Source: Dyadobacter sp. CY343 (GTDB lineage Bacteria > Bacteroidota > Bacteroidia > Cytophagales > Spirosomataceae). From it: 64,000 nt of DNA. The DNA is taken from positions 868,001 through 932,000 of the forward strand of contig NZ_JAJUXK010000004.1 in assembly GCF_021390335.1 (NCBI RefSeq), in the 5' to 3' direction. Under the pieces are notes generated by a model. That model saw only the letters and a list, made by a program, of their open reading frames with translations. It was not told the DNA's origin and did no database searches. Below are positions 54,250 to 63,214 of this stretch, one piece after another; within the stretch, counting starts at the first letter, position 1; each line of letters opens with the position of its first letter. The position numbers were made by a program, and so were the translations under genes.

Positions 54250-55413
54250 ATGGTTACTCTCCAATCTGTCAGACAGATTTCCGGCGCACTGCTTTTATTA
54301 TCCGGTTCGCTGCTTTTTGCCTCCTCCTGTAAATCAGAACAAAAAAATGAAGGTTCTCAGACTGAGACCAAATCCCGGCCGGTCGTGATCGGGTATGTGG
54401 GCGGCTTCCACGGGCTGCTCGATACTGAGAATATACAAGCCAATAAGCTGACGCATATCAATTACGCATTTGTAGATGTAAAAGACGGTAAAGCATTCTT
54501 GACAAATGAAAAAACCGATTCTACCAATTTCCGCAAGCTCAATTTACTCAAGGAAAAAAATCCTGACCTCCAAATCCTGATCTCGATCGGCGGCTGGGCG
54601 TGGAGTGAGAATTTTTCAGACGCAGTGCTCACGGCAGAAGCCCGGAAAAAATTCGCAGCCAGCTCGGTGGATATTATCAGAAAATACAAACTCGACGGTG
54701 TGGATATTGACTGGGAATACCCTGCAATTCCGGGTGAAGAAGGAAACGTTTACAGGCCAGAGGACAAACAAAATTATACATTGATGTTCGAAGCGATCCG
54801 CAAAGAACTGGATGTTTTAGAAAAAGAATCAGGAAAAGATAAGCTCCTCACTACCGCAACCGCCGGCTTCGTTCCGTTTTTGAATACAACAGAAATGGGC
54901 AAAGCTGCTGAATATCTGGACTTTGTAAACTTAATGACCTACGATCTTTTTCAGGGAGATACCGTGGTGCATCACGCAAGTTTGTACCAGAGCGACAAAT
55001 ACAAAGCTGCACATTCGGTTGATAAGGCTGTAAAAGCATTCCACGCGGCGGGCGTACCGATGAATAAACTGGTGGTTGGTCTGCCGTTTTACAGCCGGAT
55101 GTTTACGGTCGCGAAACTGGAAAATGGTTTGGGACAAAAACAGACCAATCAGGAGTATTACAAGGGTTATACTTATGTAAAAGATAGTCTGGTAGATCAA
55201 AAAGGCTTCAAAGCAATGCGTGACGATGTCGCGAAGGTACCTTATCTGCTCAATGCAAAAACGGGCCAGATACTGAGCTATGAAGACGAGCAATCGATTC
55301 GGGACAAATGTCAATATGTACTCGACAACAAGTTGGCCGGCGTTATGTTCTGGGAATACGATTCTGACCCGAAAAATTACCTGCTAAACGAGATCGATAA
55401 GGTTTTGAAGTAG
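54250..55413 (+). CDS. GH18 chitinase-like lipoprotein
   Basis: A 387-residue glycoside hydrolase family 18 protein, exported and lipidated (lipobox FASSC, Cys27). The TIM barrel carries QILISIGGWAWS (strand 3) and the catalytic DxxDxDxE motif as DGVDIDWE with Glu156 as acid. Other conserved parts are NLMTYDLFQGD, LVVGLPFYSRM and GVMFWEYDSDPKN. It should cut chitin or chito-oligosaccharides, or GlcNAc-containing glycans, at the cell surface or in the periplasm. No chitin-binding module is present. Confidence 0.92.
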   Translation: MVTLQSVRQISGALLLLSGSLLFASSCKSEQKNEGSQTETKSRPVVIGYVGGFHGLLDTENIQANKLTHINYAFVDVKDGKAFLTNEKTDSTNFRKLNLLKEKNPDLQILISIGGWAWSENFSDAVLTAEARKKFAASSVDIIRKYKLDGVDIDWEYPAIPGEEGNVYRPEDKQNYTLMFEAIRKELDVLEKESGKDKLLTTATAGFVPFLNTTEMGKAAEYLDFVNLMTYDLFQGDTVVHHASLYQSDKYKAAHSVDKAVKAFHAAGVPMNKLVVGLPFYSRMFTVAKLENGLGQKQTNQEYYKGYTYVKDSLVDQKGFKAMRDDVAKVPYLLNAKTGQILSYEDEQSIRDKCQYVLDNKLAGVMFWEYDSDPKNYLLNEIDKVLK

Positions 55414-55441
55414 CTCTTTGGAGGTCAAGGCGGCAGGGCGG

Positions 55442-56182
55442 TTAGAATAGCGGCAACTCTTTGATCTCGTGGTAACCTTCCTCTAATTCCCCATTCCTGA
55501 AAAGGTTCACATATTCGTGGGCCTTTCGGGTTGGTTCGGGAAGTCGGTGTTTATTAAGGCACTTCAATGTGATATTCATACTATCCTCAAAGCTCATATT
55601 GTGCCCCGGCGAAATGAACACCGGCTTTACTTTTTCTTTACTTCTGAGTGCAAAACCGATCTGCTCCCCTTTGTCTATCACCGGCGTATACGCGCCCCGA
55701 CTTTCGCCCGGTTCCTGGTAAATGCCAGCAAGCTTTTTCTTCGCACAGCCCATTGTGACAGTATCTGTTAAAACCCCAAAGTGGGAAGCAATACCCATTC
55801 TCCGGGCGTGCAGAAAGCCGTTTCCATCAAACATCACAACATCGGGTTTATCAGGAATTTGTTCGTAAGCCTGCAACAGCGCCGGAATTTCGCGGAATGC
55901 AAGATACCCCGGCACATAGGGAAAAGCCGTGGTGCTTTTGATGAGTGAATAGGCAACGGGCTGCAAATCCGGATAGCTGAGGATAATCATCCCTGCATAA
56001 ACAGTATCACTGCCGAGTGACAATGAAATATCCGCACCTGCAATCGTCCTGATCTGCTTTTCCAACGGATCAAGGTTCAAAAATCCGCGCAGCTTTTTTT
56101 GAATTCCCGTCGCCTCCGTAATGGAAAGCTGGTCGTAGTTCGACTGCGGCGTAGGGACAATCTGATTCAAAGAAGCTGGCAT
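55442..56182 (-). CDS. nfi: Endonuclease V
   Basis: A 246-residue deoxyinosine 3'-endonuclease, which nicks DNA one nucleotide 3' of deaminated adenine. Catalytic acids are in the expected spacing: Asp51 (AGADISL), Glu98 (FREIP) and Asp119 (VMFDGNGFLHARRMG). The strand-separating wedge, PYIP in Thermotoga, reads PYVP (88-91). The late His is in ISPGHNMSF. It lies close to ku and the LigD polymerase, but convergent to them, so co-regulation is not implied. Confidence 0.94.
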   Translation of the reverse strand: MPASLNQIVPTPQSNYDQLSITEATGIQKKLRGFLNLDPLEKQIRTIAGADISLSLGSDTVYAGMIILSYPDLQPVAYSLIKSTTAFPYVPGYLAFREIPALLQAYEQIPDKPDVVMFDGNGFLHARRMGIASHFGVLTDTVTMGCAKKKLAGIYQEPGESRGAYTPVIDKGEQIGFALRSKEKVKPVFISPGHNMSFEDSMNITLKCLNKHRLPEPTRKAHEYVNLFRNGELEEGYHEIKELPLF

Positions 56183-56237
56183 GATATTCGTTGTTTACCT
56201 GATTAAATATCTTCAATTAAAAAATCAGACCATCCTC

Positions 56238-56744
56238 ATGGAACAAAGTACGGTGAAGCGCAAATGGGCAAATTGGAAATTCATTGTTTTTATTATCATC
56301 CTTCTTGCTGTTTTTGTCAAGTTTTTCGTCCTGGATGAACACGATGAAAATGCCACAGTGACCGTAGCGCTGGACCTGGGACAGGTTGCGTTCAGAAATG
56401 AGCAGGAGGTAGAAGCGATACTCGGGCCGGGCAAGCTCGACAGCTATTTCAGCGACGCAAAAGCCGGGTGTGAGAAATGCCCAAAACGCATTTACCGGGA
56501 AGGTAAGATCGAGATCATTTTTATCAATGAGATTGCAGACCGCATTGTTCTGAAAGATCTGTCGGACTACGAGTTTGAAAATCGCGTGATCCTGGGATTG
56601 CTTAATCTGAAAGAAAACATTGAACCCAAACTGGATGAAGACGAGATCAAGCGCTGGGATAATTATGAAAAATACACCCAAATAGCCGCTTTTTCAGCGA
56701 AAGGAGATCTTGATTATATTCTGATCAAATGCAAAACTGAGTAA
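56238..56744 (+). CDS. Membrane-anchored protein of unknown function
   Basis: A 168-residue protein starting at the ATG at 56238 (MEQSTVKRKW); an upstream in-frame ATG overlaps the divergent endonuclease V gene. One membrane segment (FIVFIIILLAVFVKFFVL) precedes an acidic extracytoplasmic or cytosolic domain with a Cys pair GCEKCPKR. No family recognised. A short hairpin with T-run follows. Confidence 0.65.
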   Translation: MEQSTVKRKWANWKFIVFIIILLAVFVKFFVLDEHDENATVTVALDLGQVAFRNEQEVEAILGPGKLDSYFSDAKAGCEKCPKRIYREGKIEIIFINEIADRIVLKDLSDYEFENRVILGLLNLKENIEPKLDEDEIKRWDNYEKYTQIAAFSAKGDLDYILIKCKTE

Positions 56745-56787
56745 CTCAATCAGTCAGTACAAGTAGTAACATTCGCCAGTATTGAAT

Positions 56788-56814
56788 AAGCTATTCGCTA
56801 GCTTCCCTTTTTTT
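56788..56814 (+). terminator. Weak intrinsic terminator
   Basis: Stem AAGCTA / TAGCTT with loop TTCGC, then CCCTTTTTTT. It lies between convergent genes. Confidence 0.6.
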
Positions 56815-56823
56815 GGGCCCGGT

Positions 56824-58122
56824 TTAAATTACAGCAAGGGGAGAGCCATTTTTGGGCGATTGTCTGCCCGCCCGTTTTGCCAGGTAAATATTGCTCAGCA
56901 GCAGCAGCAAAAACCCAGCTCCGAACAGGAGGTAAGAAAACTGCATCAGCACGTGGGACCAGCTGAGCTCTTTCAGAAAAAACTCCTTATATAACAGCAA
57001 TCCAACGCTGCCCATATAACCCATACTTTCGCAGATATAAACGAAATACCCGGCATTTGCGCGGATGCGGTACAGTGCGATCATTCGGTCGAAAAGTACC
57101 GTTTGGAGCAGGGTATAGTTGAGCAGCAAGCCCATTCCCAGGAAAAGCATCCAGGAAAAGCCGCTGATCAGTTTTTGTTCAAATAAGAAAGTCGCGCCGC
57201 CGATCAGCAGGATTCCCGACAGCAAAATAAAATTTGTGATCCTAAAACCCTTCCGGTTATCTGTGACGAATGCGAGCGAGCCGATAATGATCAGCACGAT
57301 AAAGCCGGTGATCATTTCGGTTTGGGTCAATACGCTGCTTACCCAGTGCGCATCGATTTCATTCCAGATCTCAATCATAAAATTGTCCCTGAAATCGCGC
57401 ATTACGACGATCGTCCCGTAAAAAATAACGAGGCAGAATACCGGAAAGCCGAATTGTTTCATCACCTCCTTTTTATCAGCCTGCGTCATCGGCGGCCTTT
57501 CTGCGCGTAACCTGATATCTTCCTTGGTGGGCGCAGGAATGAAGGTTAACATCCAGACAAACAGCAGAAAGAAAGGAAGAAATATTCCGCCCATCAGTGC
57601 CGGCATCCAGAATTCGGATATTGCAGGAAATGAAAGGTGGATTTCAAGATAGGTAGTTTTTAAAATACCGGAGGCGACTATCACGCTGATATTAAGCCCG
57701 ATAGATAGCATTTCCGTAAACCGCCGACCTTCGAGAAAACTAAAAATAACGCCCCAAACCATCCCCAGCGGGAGTCCGTTCAAGAAAAGGAAAAGGAAAT
57801 TGTAAGGATGTGGTACCAGACCAAAACCCAGCAGCGCCAGCTCGGCTATTACGACAAGACTGATCACAAATGCGATCCGGGTACCTGGTTTTAACTCTGA
57901 AATAACCCGGATCCCCATGAATTTTGAGAGCGTATAACCGGCGACCTGCGCAATGATCAGAACCGCTTTATAGCTGATATCGCCCAACTGCAAGCCTTCA
58001 TATAAACCTGCGCTAAACGGCTTCCTGAATGCGTACATGCAGAAATAAGCTCCAAAAGAGGCGATAATAGCCCACAGAATAAACAATGCATTTGAGCGGG
58101 CAAGTAATTCTTTCAGTCGCAT
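56824..58122 (-). CDS. DUF5690 family membrane protein, candidate phosphonate transporter
   Basis: A 432-residue inner-membrane protein with about 12 hydrophobic segments and an MFS-like layout. The N-terminus ASFGAYFCMYAFRKPFSAGLY resembles the first helix of glycerol-3-phosphate/hexose-phosphate-type (OPA) antiporters, where an Arg and a Lys near this place contact phosphate. The family is named DUF5690 and has no proven substrate. It is the last gene of the phosphonate-type operon, 15 nt after the class III PLP enzyme. A role in uptake of a phosphonate or organophosphate is inferred from this context and from the OPA-like start. Confidence 0.8.
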   Translation of the reverse strand: MRLKELLARSNALFILWAIIASFGAYFCMYAFRKPFSAGLYEGLQLGDISYKAVLIIAQVAGYTLSKFMGIRVISELKPGTRIAFVISLVVIAELALLGFGLVPHPYNFLFLFLNGLPLGMVWGVIFSFLEGRRFTEMLSIGLNISVIVASGILKTTYLEIHLSFPAISEFWMPALMGGIFLPFFLLFVWMLTFIPAPTKEDIRLRAERPPMTQADKKEVMKQFGFPVFCLVIFYGTIVVMRDFRDNFMIEIWNEIDAHWVSSVLTQTEMITGFIVLIIIGSLAFVTDNRKGFRITNFILLSGILLIGGATFLFEQKLISGFSWMLFLGMGLLLNYTLLQTVLFDRMIALYRIRANAGYFVYICESMGYMGSVGLLLYKEFFLKELSWSHVLMQFSYLLFGAGFLLLLLSNIYLAKRAGRQSPKNGSPLAVI

Positions 58123-58137
58123 ATTCCCTCATTTTTG

Positions 58138-59496
58138 TCAGACTGCGCCCGACGCGGTTTTCAATGCATTTTCAAGTATTGCCAAAGCTTCTTTCAATTG
58201 CCCGCGCGTGATAATGAGCGGTGGCGAAAGCTGGATCACATTTCCCTGGGAGACCTTGAAACTCAGTCCGTTTTTCAGACATTCGTACATCACGATCTCT
58301 GCCTGCTTCACTGCTTTTTCCTTAGTTTCACGGTTGGTAACCAATTCAATTCCCCACAATAACCCTATCCCGCGCACATCGCCGATCAACGGAAACTTTG
58401 CTTTAAGTCCATTCAATTCTTCCCGCACAAATTCCTCGTCCTGCATTACTTTTTCAAGGATCTGGTTCTGCTCCATGTATTCAAACATCGCGAGCGCAGC
58501 TACGGAGCCGAGCGGACTTTTTTCGTGCGTAAAATGGCCCAGGGAAATGTTTTGAGCGATATTGTAACTGTCTCTCGCCACGATCGCCGCCATTGGCATG
58601 ATACCGCCGCCGAGTCCTTTTCCGAGGCAAACAATATCCGGCTCCAAGTCATAATGCTCAAATGCGAACATTTTGCCCGTACGCCCGAATGCGATCGGGA
58701 TCTCGTCGAGGATGAGCAAAACGTTGTGTTTCGTGCAAATGTGCCGCACCTTTTGCCAGTATTCCTGCGACGGGATCTGTACGTCGGTATTCCGGATTGT
58801 TTCGATCAGAAATGCACCAATATCACCTTCTTTTTCAATCACATATTCCAGATAATCCGCATAAGGCAGGTCGCCGTTTCCGGCTGCTGAAAAAGGCCCG
58901 CGGTAGGTCATAGGTGGCGGAATTCGCTCAACACCGGGCATTAACGGTCCCATATCTTTCCTGAAATCCAGTTCTCCGCCAGCCGAGATCGCATCCAGTG
59001 AAGCGCCGTGGAATGAGTCCCAAAGCGAAATAACCTTGTGCTTCCCCGTCACAACTCGCGCCAGCTTCAATGCCATACTGATCGCCGAAGTGCCGCCCGG
59101 CGCAAAGAGCACGCGGTTCAGGTCGCCCGGCATCAGACTACCCAGCTTTTTGGCCAGCTCAATAGCGGGCACATTGGTATACCTTCTTGGGGAAAAAGGC
59201 AGAATATCCAGCTGCTCTTTCAGTTTTTCGACAATATAAGGATTGCGGTAACCTAGCTGATGCACATTGTTACCATGAAAATCCATGTAAGTTTTACCCT
59301 GAATATCAGTGAGATAAATACCGTCACAGGAAGCAAGCACATCCAGGCAGGGTGTTGACAGCGACTGGTGCAGAAAGTGCGTTTCATCTTCGTGAAGATA
59401 GGAAACCGTTTCCGGGTCACTGATCAATGCATACCACTCGCGCCGGGCGGACGATAGGTTAATATCTCCTTCTGTTCGGTTGTGCGCTTCTGCCAT
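58138..59496 (-). CDS. pbfA: Class III PLP enzyme, probable (R)-1-hydroxy-2-aminoethylphosphonate ammonia-lyase (PbfA-like)
   Basis: A 452-residue fold-type I PLP enzyme. PLP-binding Lys293 (LGKGLGGG), Asp264 (LILDEIP), the phosphate loop GGTSA (134-138) and WDSFHG (159-164) are in place. The segment DFHGNNVHQLGYRNP (72-86), PFSPRRYTNVPAIELA and GHFTHEKSP match what I know of PbfA-type enzymes, which eliminate ammonia from (R)-1-hydroxy-2-aminoethylphosphonate to give phosphonoacetaldehyde. An ordinary aminotransferase on 2-aminoethylphosphonate remains possible. The neighbouring PhnX-like phosphonatase would use the product. It starts 35 nt after the PA14 phosphatase gene and precedes the DUF5690 gene by 15 nt. 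Confidence 0.78.
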   Translation of the reverse strand: MAEAHNRTEGDINLSSARREWYALISDPETVSYLHEDETHFLHQSLSTPCLDVLASCDGIYLTDIQGKTYMDFHGNNVHQLGYRNPYIVEKLKEQLDILPFSPRRYTNVPAIELAKKLGSLMPGDLNRVLFAPGGTSAISMALKLARVVTGKHKVISLWDSFHGASLDAISAGGELDFRKDMGPLMPGVERIPPPMTYRGPFSAAGNGDLPYADYLEYVIEKEGDIGAFLIETIRNTDVQIPSQEYWQKVRHICTKHNVLLILDEIPIAFGRTGKMFAFEHYDLEPDIVCLGKGLGGGIMPMAAIVARDSYNIAQNISLGHFTHEKSPLGSVAALAMFEYMEQNQILEKVMQDEEFVREELNGLKAKFPLIGDVRGIGLLWGIELVTNRETKEKAVKQAEIVMYECLKNGLSFKVSQGNVIQLSPPLIITRGQLKEALAILENALKTASGAV

Positions 59497-59531
59497 TTTG
59501 TGAGCTGTCAGGAAGTGTTTTTTGATTTTCC

Positions 59532-61196
59532 TTATTTAATAAAAAGCTTGTCCGCAGGTATCAGCTGCTTGGTCAGCCCGGGACCTTTGTAAAATGCATC
59601 GAGCCAAAACCCGCCTCCATTATTATAGTATTCGACCCTAATCGGGTGTTTGCCTGCCTTCAATTCCACAGAACCGGATTCCTCTTTCACGCCGTGGTTC
59701 CCATCATTGTCCACCACTTCTTTTCCATTGATAAACAGCTTGCTGCCATCGTCAGACTGGGTGTAGAAGGTATATTTGCCCGGTTTGTCAATTTGTATAA
59801 AACCCTCGAATCGCAATGCAAAACTCTCATTACCAGCTTTCAATAACTTACTGATCCGCTCCTTTTCCATATTGAATTCGGGCGAGGTCCAGCTGGTTTC
59901 TTTTTGTGTTTTGGTAAAATCAGGCAGTTTCTTCAATTCTTTTCCTGTGAAAAAAGTGGCTGTCAGTCCATTGCCGCTACCCGAATTCAATACCCTGAAA
60001 TAAGCAGTGGCGCGCTGGCTCGGATTTCCTTTTTCATCAAAGCTCCTCGCCTTGACTACGGTCGTTTTGTCGACTGTAAATTCCTTTTCGTAAACCGGAG
60101 AAGACTGATCAGGCTCGGTCCCATCGGTGGTGTAACGCGTCACGCCATTATTCGCCTTGGTTTCTATTTTCACCGAAGGTTTTTTATCAATATAAAGTCC
60201 GCCGGCTTGTGCGTAGAGATTTCTGTCCGGGAAAATGACTGGTATTTGAACTGCTTTTTCGCCCAGCCAGAGATTCTCAGGCTCATTCAAACCTTCGAAG
60301 GCAGGCTTTACCGGCCGCCCGATCCAGGCATAAGGCTGCTCGATTCCGAGTGCAAATGCGATCGTGGAAGCCAGGTCGTATGTATAAACCTGCTGTGCGA
60401 TTTCGTATCCTTTTTTTACACTCTTCCCATAAAAAACACCTGCTATCTCAGCTTCCTGAGGCGTGGCACCGCCGTGTCCGTAACCAATGCCGCCATGATC
60501 TGCCCAGAGGATCACGAGCGTCTTATCCATGATCCCCGCGTCTTCAATTCCCTTCAATATCTGCCCTACCAGCGAATCAGCCTTGGAAACAGATTGATAA
60601 TACTCGGCCGAACCATGCCCGCCGTGGTGCCCCGCGTGATCTACGTGGTCCAGATGAATGAAACCGAGTGCCGGTTTTTTAGTTTTAATATATTGGATAA
60701 AATCGGCAGCAGTGGAATCTTCCGTGGAGAATCGTTTGTCGTAATTGACTGCATTCTTTTGATATAACCTCCCGAATCCATCCCAGTGATAAACCACACC
60801 AATTTCCGCATCGGGCCGCGCCTTGTGCAGCACACTGAAAATCGTTGGAAAGCGACCGTCGGCTTCGTTCACAATTGCGGGCAAAGTGTGATCGTCCATT
60901 TCCCAGTCGTTGTTAATGATGCCGTGTTGTTCCGGCCCGGCGCCCATGATCATCGATGCCCAGTTCTGGCTGCTCGCCGAGGTAAGTACCGTGCGCACAT
61001 TCCATTTCACACTTCCGCCCGCGATCATTTTCTGGATAAATGGCGTTTTAGCTTTTTTAATACCTTCAGGACTGAGTCCGTCGACACCGATCACGATCAC
61101 ATGTTCGATCCCGGCGGGACCTTCTTTTGATGTTTGAAAGGAAGTCAATGCAATTGAGCAGATGGTAAGAGCGACCAAAACCCGGATTGGATTCAT
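59532..61196 (-). CDS. Secreted alkaline-phosphatase-superfamily phosphodiesterase with PA14 domain
   Basis: A 554-residue exported enzyme. After a leader (about 1-22) comes a type I phosphodiesterase/nucleotide pyrophosphatase domain (about 30-290): Asp39 (VIGVDG), nucleophile Ser75 aligned with the NPP threonine (SASSQNW before the PEQHGI motif), HLDHVDHAGHHGGH and WADHGG supplying both metal sites. Next are a chitobiase-type/FN3_7 segment (about 340-405; TDGTEPDQSSPVYEKEF) and a C-terminal PA14 domain (about 410-550; YTFYTQSDDGSKLFINGKEVVDN). PA14 modules commonly bind glycans. In this operon it may release phosphonates or phosphate from surface glycans or lipids outside the cytoplasm; this is inferred. 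Confidence 0.85.
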   Translation of the reverse strand: MNPIRVLVALTICSIALTSFQTSKEGPAGIEHVIVIGVDGLSPEGIKKAKTPFIQKMIAGGSVKWNVRTVLTSASSQNWASMIMGAGPEQHGIINNDWEMDDHTLPAIVNEADGRFPTIFSVLHKARPDAEIGVVYHWDGFGRLYQKNAVNYDKRFSTEDSTAADFIQYIKTKKPALGFIHLDHVDHAGHHGGHGSAEYYQSVSKADSLVGQILKGIEDAGIMDKTLVILWADHGGIGYGHGGATPQEAEIAGVFYGKSVKKGYEIAQQVYTYDLASTIAFALGIEQPYAWIGRPVKPAFEGLNEPENLWLGEKAVQIPVIFPDRNLYAQAGGLYIDKKPSVKIETKANNGVTRYTTDGTEPDQSSPVYEKEFTVDKTTVVKARSFDEKGNPSQRATAYFRVLNSGSGNGLTATFFTGKELKKLPDFTKTQKETSWTSPEFNMEKERISKLLKAGNESFALRFEGFIQIDKPGKYTFYTQSDDGSKLFINGKEVVDNDGNHGVKEESGSVELKAGKHPIRVEYYNNGGGFWLDAFYKGPGLTKQLIPADKLFIK

Positions 61197-61228
61197 AGGA
61201 AAGGATTTAGGAATAGTAAATGCTATAT

Positions 61229-62362
61229 TTAGTCAATAGGTGCGTAGGTACCTCCTATCACTTCGTCGCACAAACCGAAAGAAAGTGTCATTCCATTGCC
61301 GCCGAGCCCGTTTATAATAGTAACTCCGCTTTCGGGCCTGATCACGATCTCAGTTTTTCCATTTGTCAGTTTGGGATAGATCCCGTGCCAGGTCTGAAAT
61401 ACTTTTGGCGACTTGAACCGCGCGAAAGTGGCGAGGTAATCGAGGATCATGGTATTGATAAATTCCCTGTCGAAAGGATCGAACGTGAGTGCATATTCGT
61501 GCGAATCGCCCACTGTGATCTCTCCCAGACCATTTTGCGACGCCATGACGTGAATACCCCATTTCAAATGTTCGGCATATTCACTTTCGTAACGCGCTTT
61601 CAATCCGGGCAGCGAGGCGGCGGCTTTGAAACCGTGGTAATGGATCAGCGACAACCCGCCGCACAAGGCCGGTCCGATCCGCCAGTTTTCAGGCTGGGCT
61701 TCCAGTCGCAGCATTTGCAGCTTGCATTTGGTAAGCGGCGCCGCGCTGAAATGTTCGGGATATAAAGTCTCAAAATCCTGCCCGCTGCAAACATATATCT
61801 CATCCGCCGACCAGCTTTTCGTTCCTGATACTGCTTGCGGAAAATTGATCTCCGAAATCGCCGTGTTCCAGATAAATGTAATGCCAAAAGTCGCTTCGAG
61901 GTAACCCGGTATTGCGGCGATCGCCTCTCTCGGATCCACGATCATTTCGTCTTCTGAATACAAAGAACCGAGCAGACCGTTTCCATTTACAGCCGGCGAT
62001 TTTTCAAGCGTTTCGGCTGCATTCAGAAAACTGACAGGACGGTATCCGCTCACTTCCACGAATTGCTGTATTACTTCTTTTTCATCATTATGATACGCCA
62101 TATGCAGGCTGCCCGCTTCCTGCGACCAGCATTTTGCGCCAGCCAGTACCTCTTTCCAGATGCTTTTGGCGTGCAATGCGCGTTCGTAAAGTTTTCCTTC
62201 CGGCTGCCCGATCGGCCACACCATTCCGAAATTACGGATCGAAGCGCCCACTGCTTTGGAAGACCTTTCGATCACTGTTACCTGATAGCCCCTCACAGCC
62301 AGTGCGCGGGCAGTAGCCAGCCCGACAATGCCCGCTCCGATTACAATCGCAGATTTGTTCAT
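61229..62362 (-). CDS. FAD-dependent oxidoreductase, TIGR03364 (phosphonate-associated, PbfD-like)
   Basis: A 377-residue flavoenzyme of the D-amino-acid/glycine oxidase fold. GxGxxG is Gly9-Ala-Gly-Ile-Val-Gly14 with the acidic ribose ligand Glu32. The SIRNFGMVWPIGQP stretch (41-54) is characteristic of the TIGR03364 subgroup, which genome context ties to phosphonate operons; related PbfD-type enzymes oxidise N-methylated or free 2-aminoethylphosphonate to phosphonoacetaldehyde. The C-terminal FAD-binding GLGGNGMTLSFG is intact. It lies 29 nt after the phosphonatase-like gene. Confidence 0.85.
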   Translation of the reverse strand: MNKSAIVIGAGIVGLATARALAVRGYQVTVIERSSKAVGASIRNFGMVWPIGQPEGKLYERALHAKSIWKEVLAGAKCWSQEAGSLHMAYHNDEKEVIQQFVEVSGYRPVSFLNAAETLEKSPAVNGNGLLGSLYSEDEMIVDPREAIAAIPGYLEATFGITFIWNTAISEINFPQAVSGTKSWSADEIYVCSGQDFETLYPEHFSAAPLTKCKLQMLRLEAQPENWRIGPALCGGLSLIHYHGFKAAASLPGLKARYESEYAEHLKWGIHVMASQNGLGEITVGDSHEYALTFDPFDREFINTMILDYLATFARFKSPKVFQTWHGIYPKLTNGKTEIVIRPESGVTIINGLGGNGMTLSFGLCDEVIGGTYAPID

Positions 62363-62391
62363 TTGAATAAAACTAACTGATTTACAACAGA

Positions 62392-63090
62392 CTACACCAA
62401 ACTGTGACTGGGAGAAACGATATTCACAACAGCTGCGATATCGTCGATAATATGAGTAGGATTATGTGGCTGCAATGCTTCCCGCGTGAATGCCCCCGTC
62501 GTAATCCCGATGACATATTTGCAGCCTGCATTGATTCCTTCATTGATATCTACCTCGGTATCACCCACTTTGGCGACATTCGCGGGAGAAGTGATTTGCA
62601 GTTCGGCGATCATTTTATTGATCATATCCGGGAACGGACGACCGTGCGGCACCTCGTCGCTGGCAACCAGCATATCTATTTTATCTGCCCAGCCCAGCCG
62701 CTCGACGATCACATTCGCTATATCTCTTGAAAAACCAGTATTGAGAGCGATTTTAATGCCCTCCGCGCGAAGCGTTTCGAATGTTTCTTCCACGTTTGGG
62801 AGCGGCGCTATTTCCTGGGTGGTGCTATAAAAATGGATCATTTCATCCACAAACCGCTTGTGAATGCTGCTCACCAATTCATCTGTTATTTTTGACTTTT
62901 CAGCTTCATGCGTTTCCAGCATCATCCTGATAGCCAGCGGCTTTTCGTAGCCCATTAAGGGATTAATGGTTTCAACAGCCACATCATAACCTTGCGATTG
63001 CATGGCAGTTTGAAAGGCAATACCGACGAAATTCCTGTCTTTAACCGTCGTTCCGGCCATATCAAAAACAACTAACTCTATCATTTTCAA
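62392..63090 (-). CDS. PhnX-like phosphonatase (HAD superfamily, TIGR03351 type)
   Basis: A 232-residue HAD hydrolase. Nucleophile Asp10 is in VVFDMAGTT, where the second position of the usual DxD is Ala12, exactly as in phosphonoacetaldehyde hydrolase (PhnX). The cap carries Lys50 in MGYEKP, aligned with the PhnX lysine that forms a Schiff base with the aldehyde. Further HAD motifs are NTGF, HGRPFPDM and VGDTEVDINEG. The predicted reaction is phosphonoacetaldehyde to acetaldehyde and phosphate. Length is shorter than PhnX and fits the PhnX-like group. It is the first structural gene of the operon, with a good promoter 95 nt upstream. Confidence 0.88.
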   Translation of the reverse strand: MKMIELVVFDMAGTTVKDRNFVGIAFQTAMQSQGYDVAVETINPLMGYEKPLAIRMMLETHEAEKSKITDELVSSIHKRFVDEMIHFYSTTQEIAPLPNVEETFETLRAEGIKIALNTGFSRDIANVIVERLGWADKIDMLVASDEVPHGRPFPDMINKMIAELQITSPANVAKVGDTEVDINEGINAGCKYVIGITTGAFTREALQPHNPTHIIDDIAAVVNIVSPSHSLV

Positions 63091-63184
63091 TTCTCAATAA
63101 TTGGTGAAAAATCTGATTTAGGATGGGCAATAGTAAAGTAATACTTAACCCGTAAACTAAGCTCGCTAACACGAACTGATTTCA

Positions 63185-63214
63185 CAAAACTAGAAGGAAT
63201 GACGTAAAAACAAA
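63185..63214 (-). promoter_or_regulatory. Promoter of the phosphonate-type operon
   Basis: On the minus strand TTTG (63211-63214), an 18-nt spacer and TAGTTTTG (63185-63192), a full match to the Bacteroidota consensus. The predicted leader is about 85-90 nt and is available for operator binding by the XRE-cupin regulator. Confidence 0.75.

Noticed and set aside
58138..59496. Ordinary ornithine/acetylornithine aminotransferase
   Set aside because: No arginine or ornithine genes nearby, and the DFHGNNVHQLG and GHFTHEKSP segments differ from ArgD-type enzymes; context is phosphonate-like. Not fully excluded.
59904..60767. 287-codon plus-strand open frame
   Set aside because: Antisense to the alkaline-phosphatase-superfamily gene, which has a complete metal site; no features in the reverse frame.
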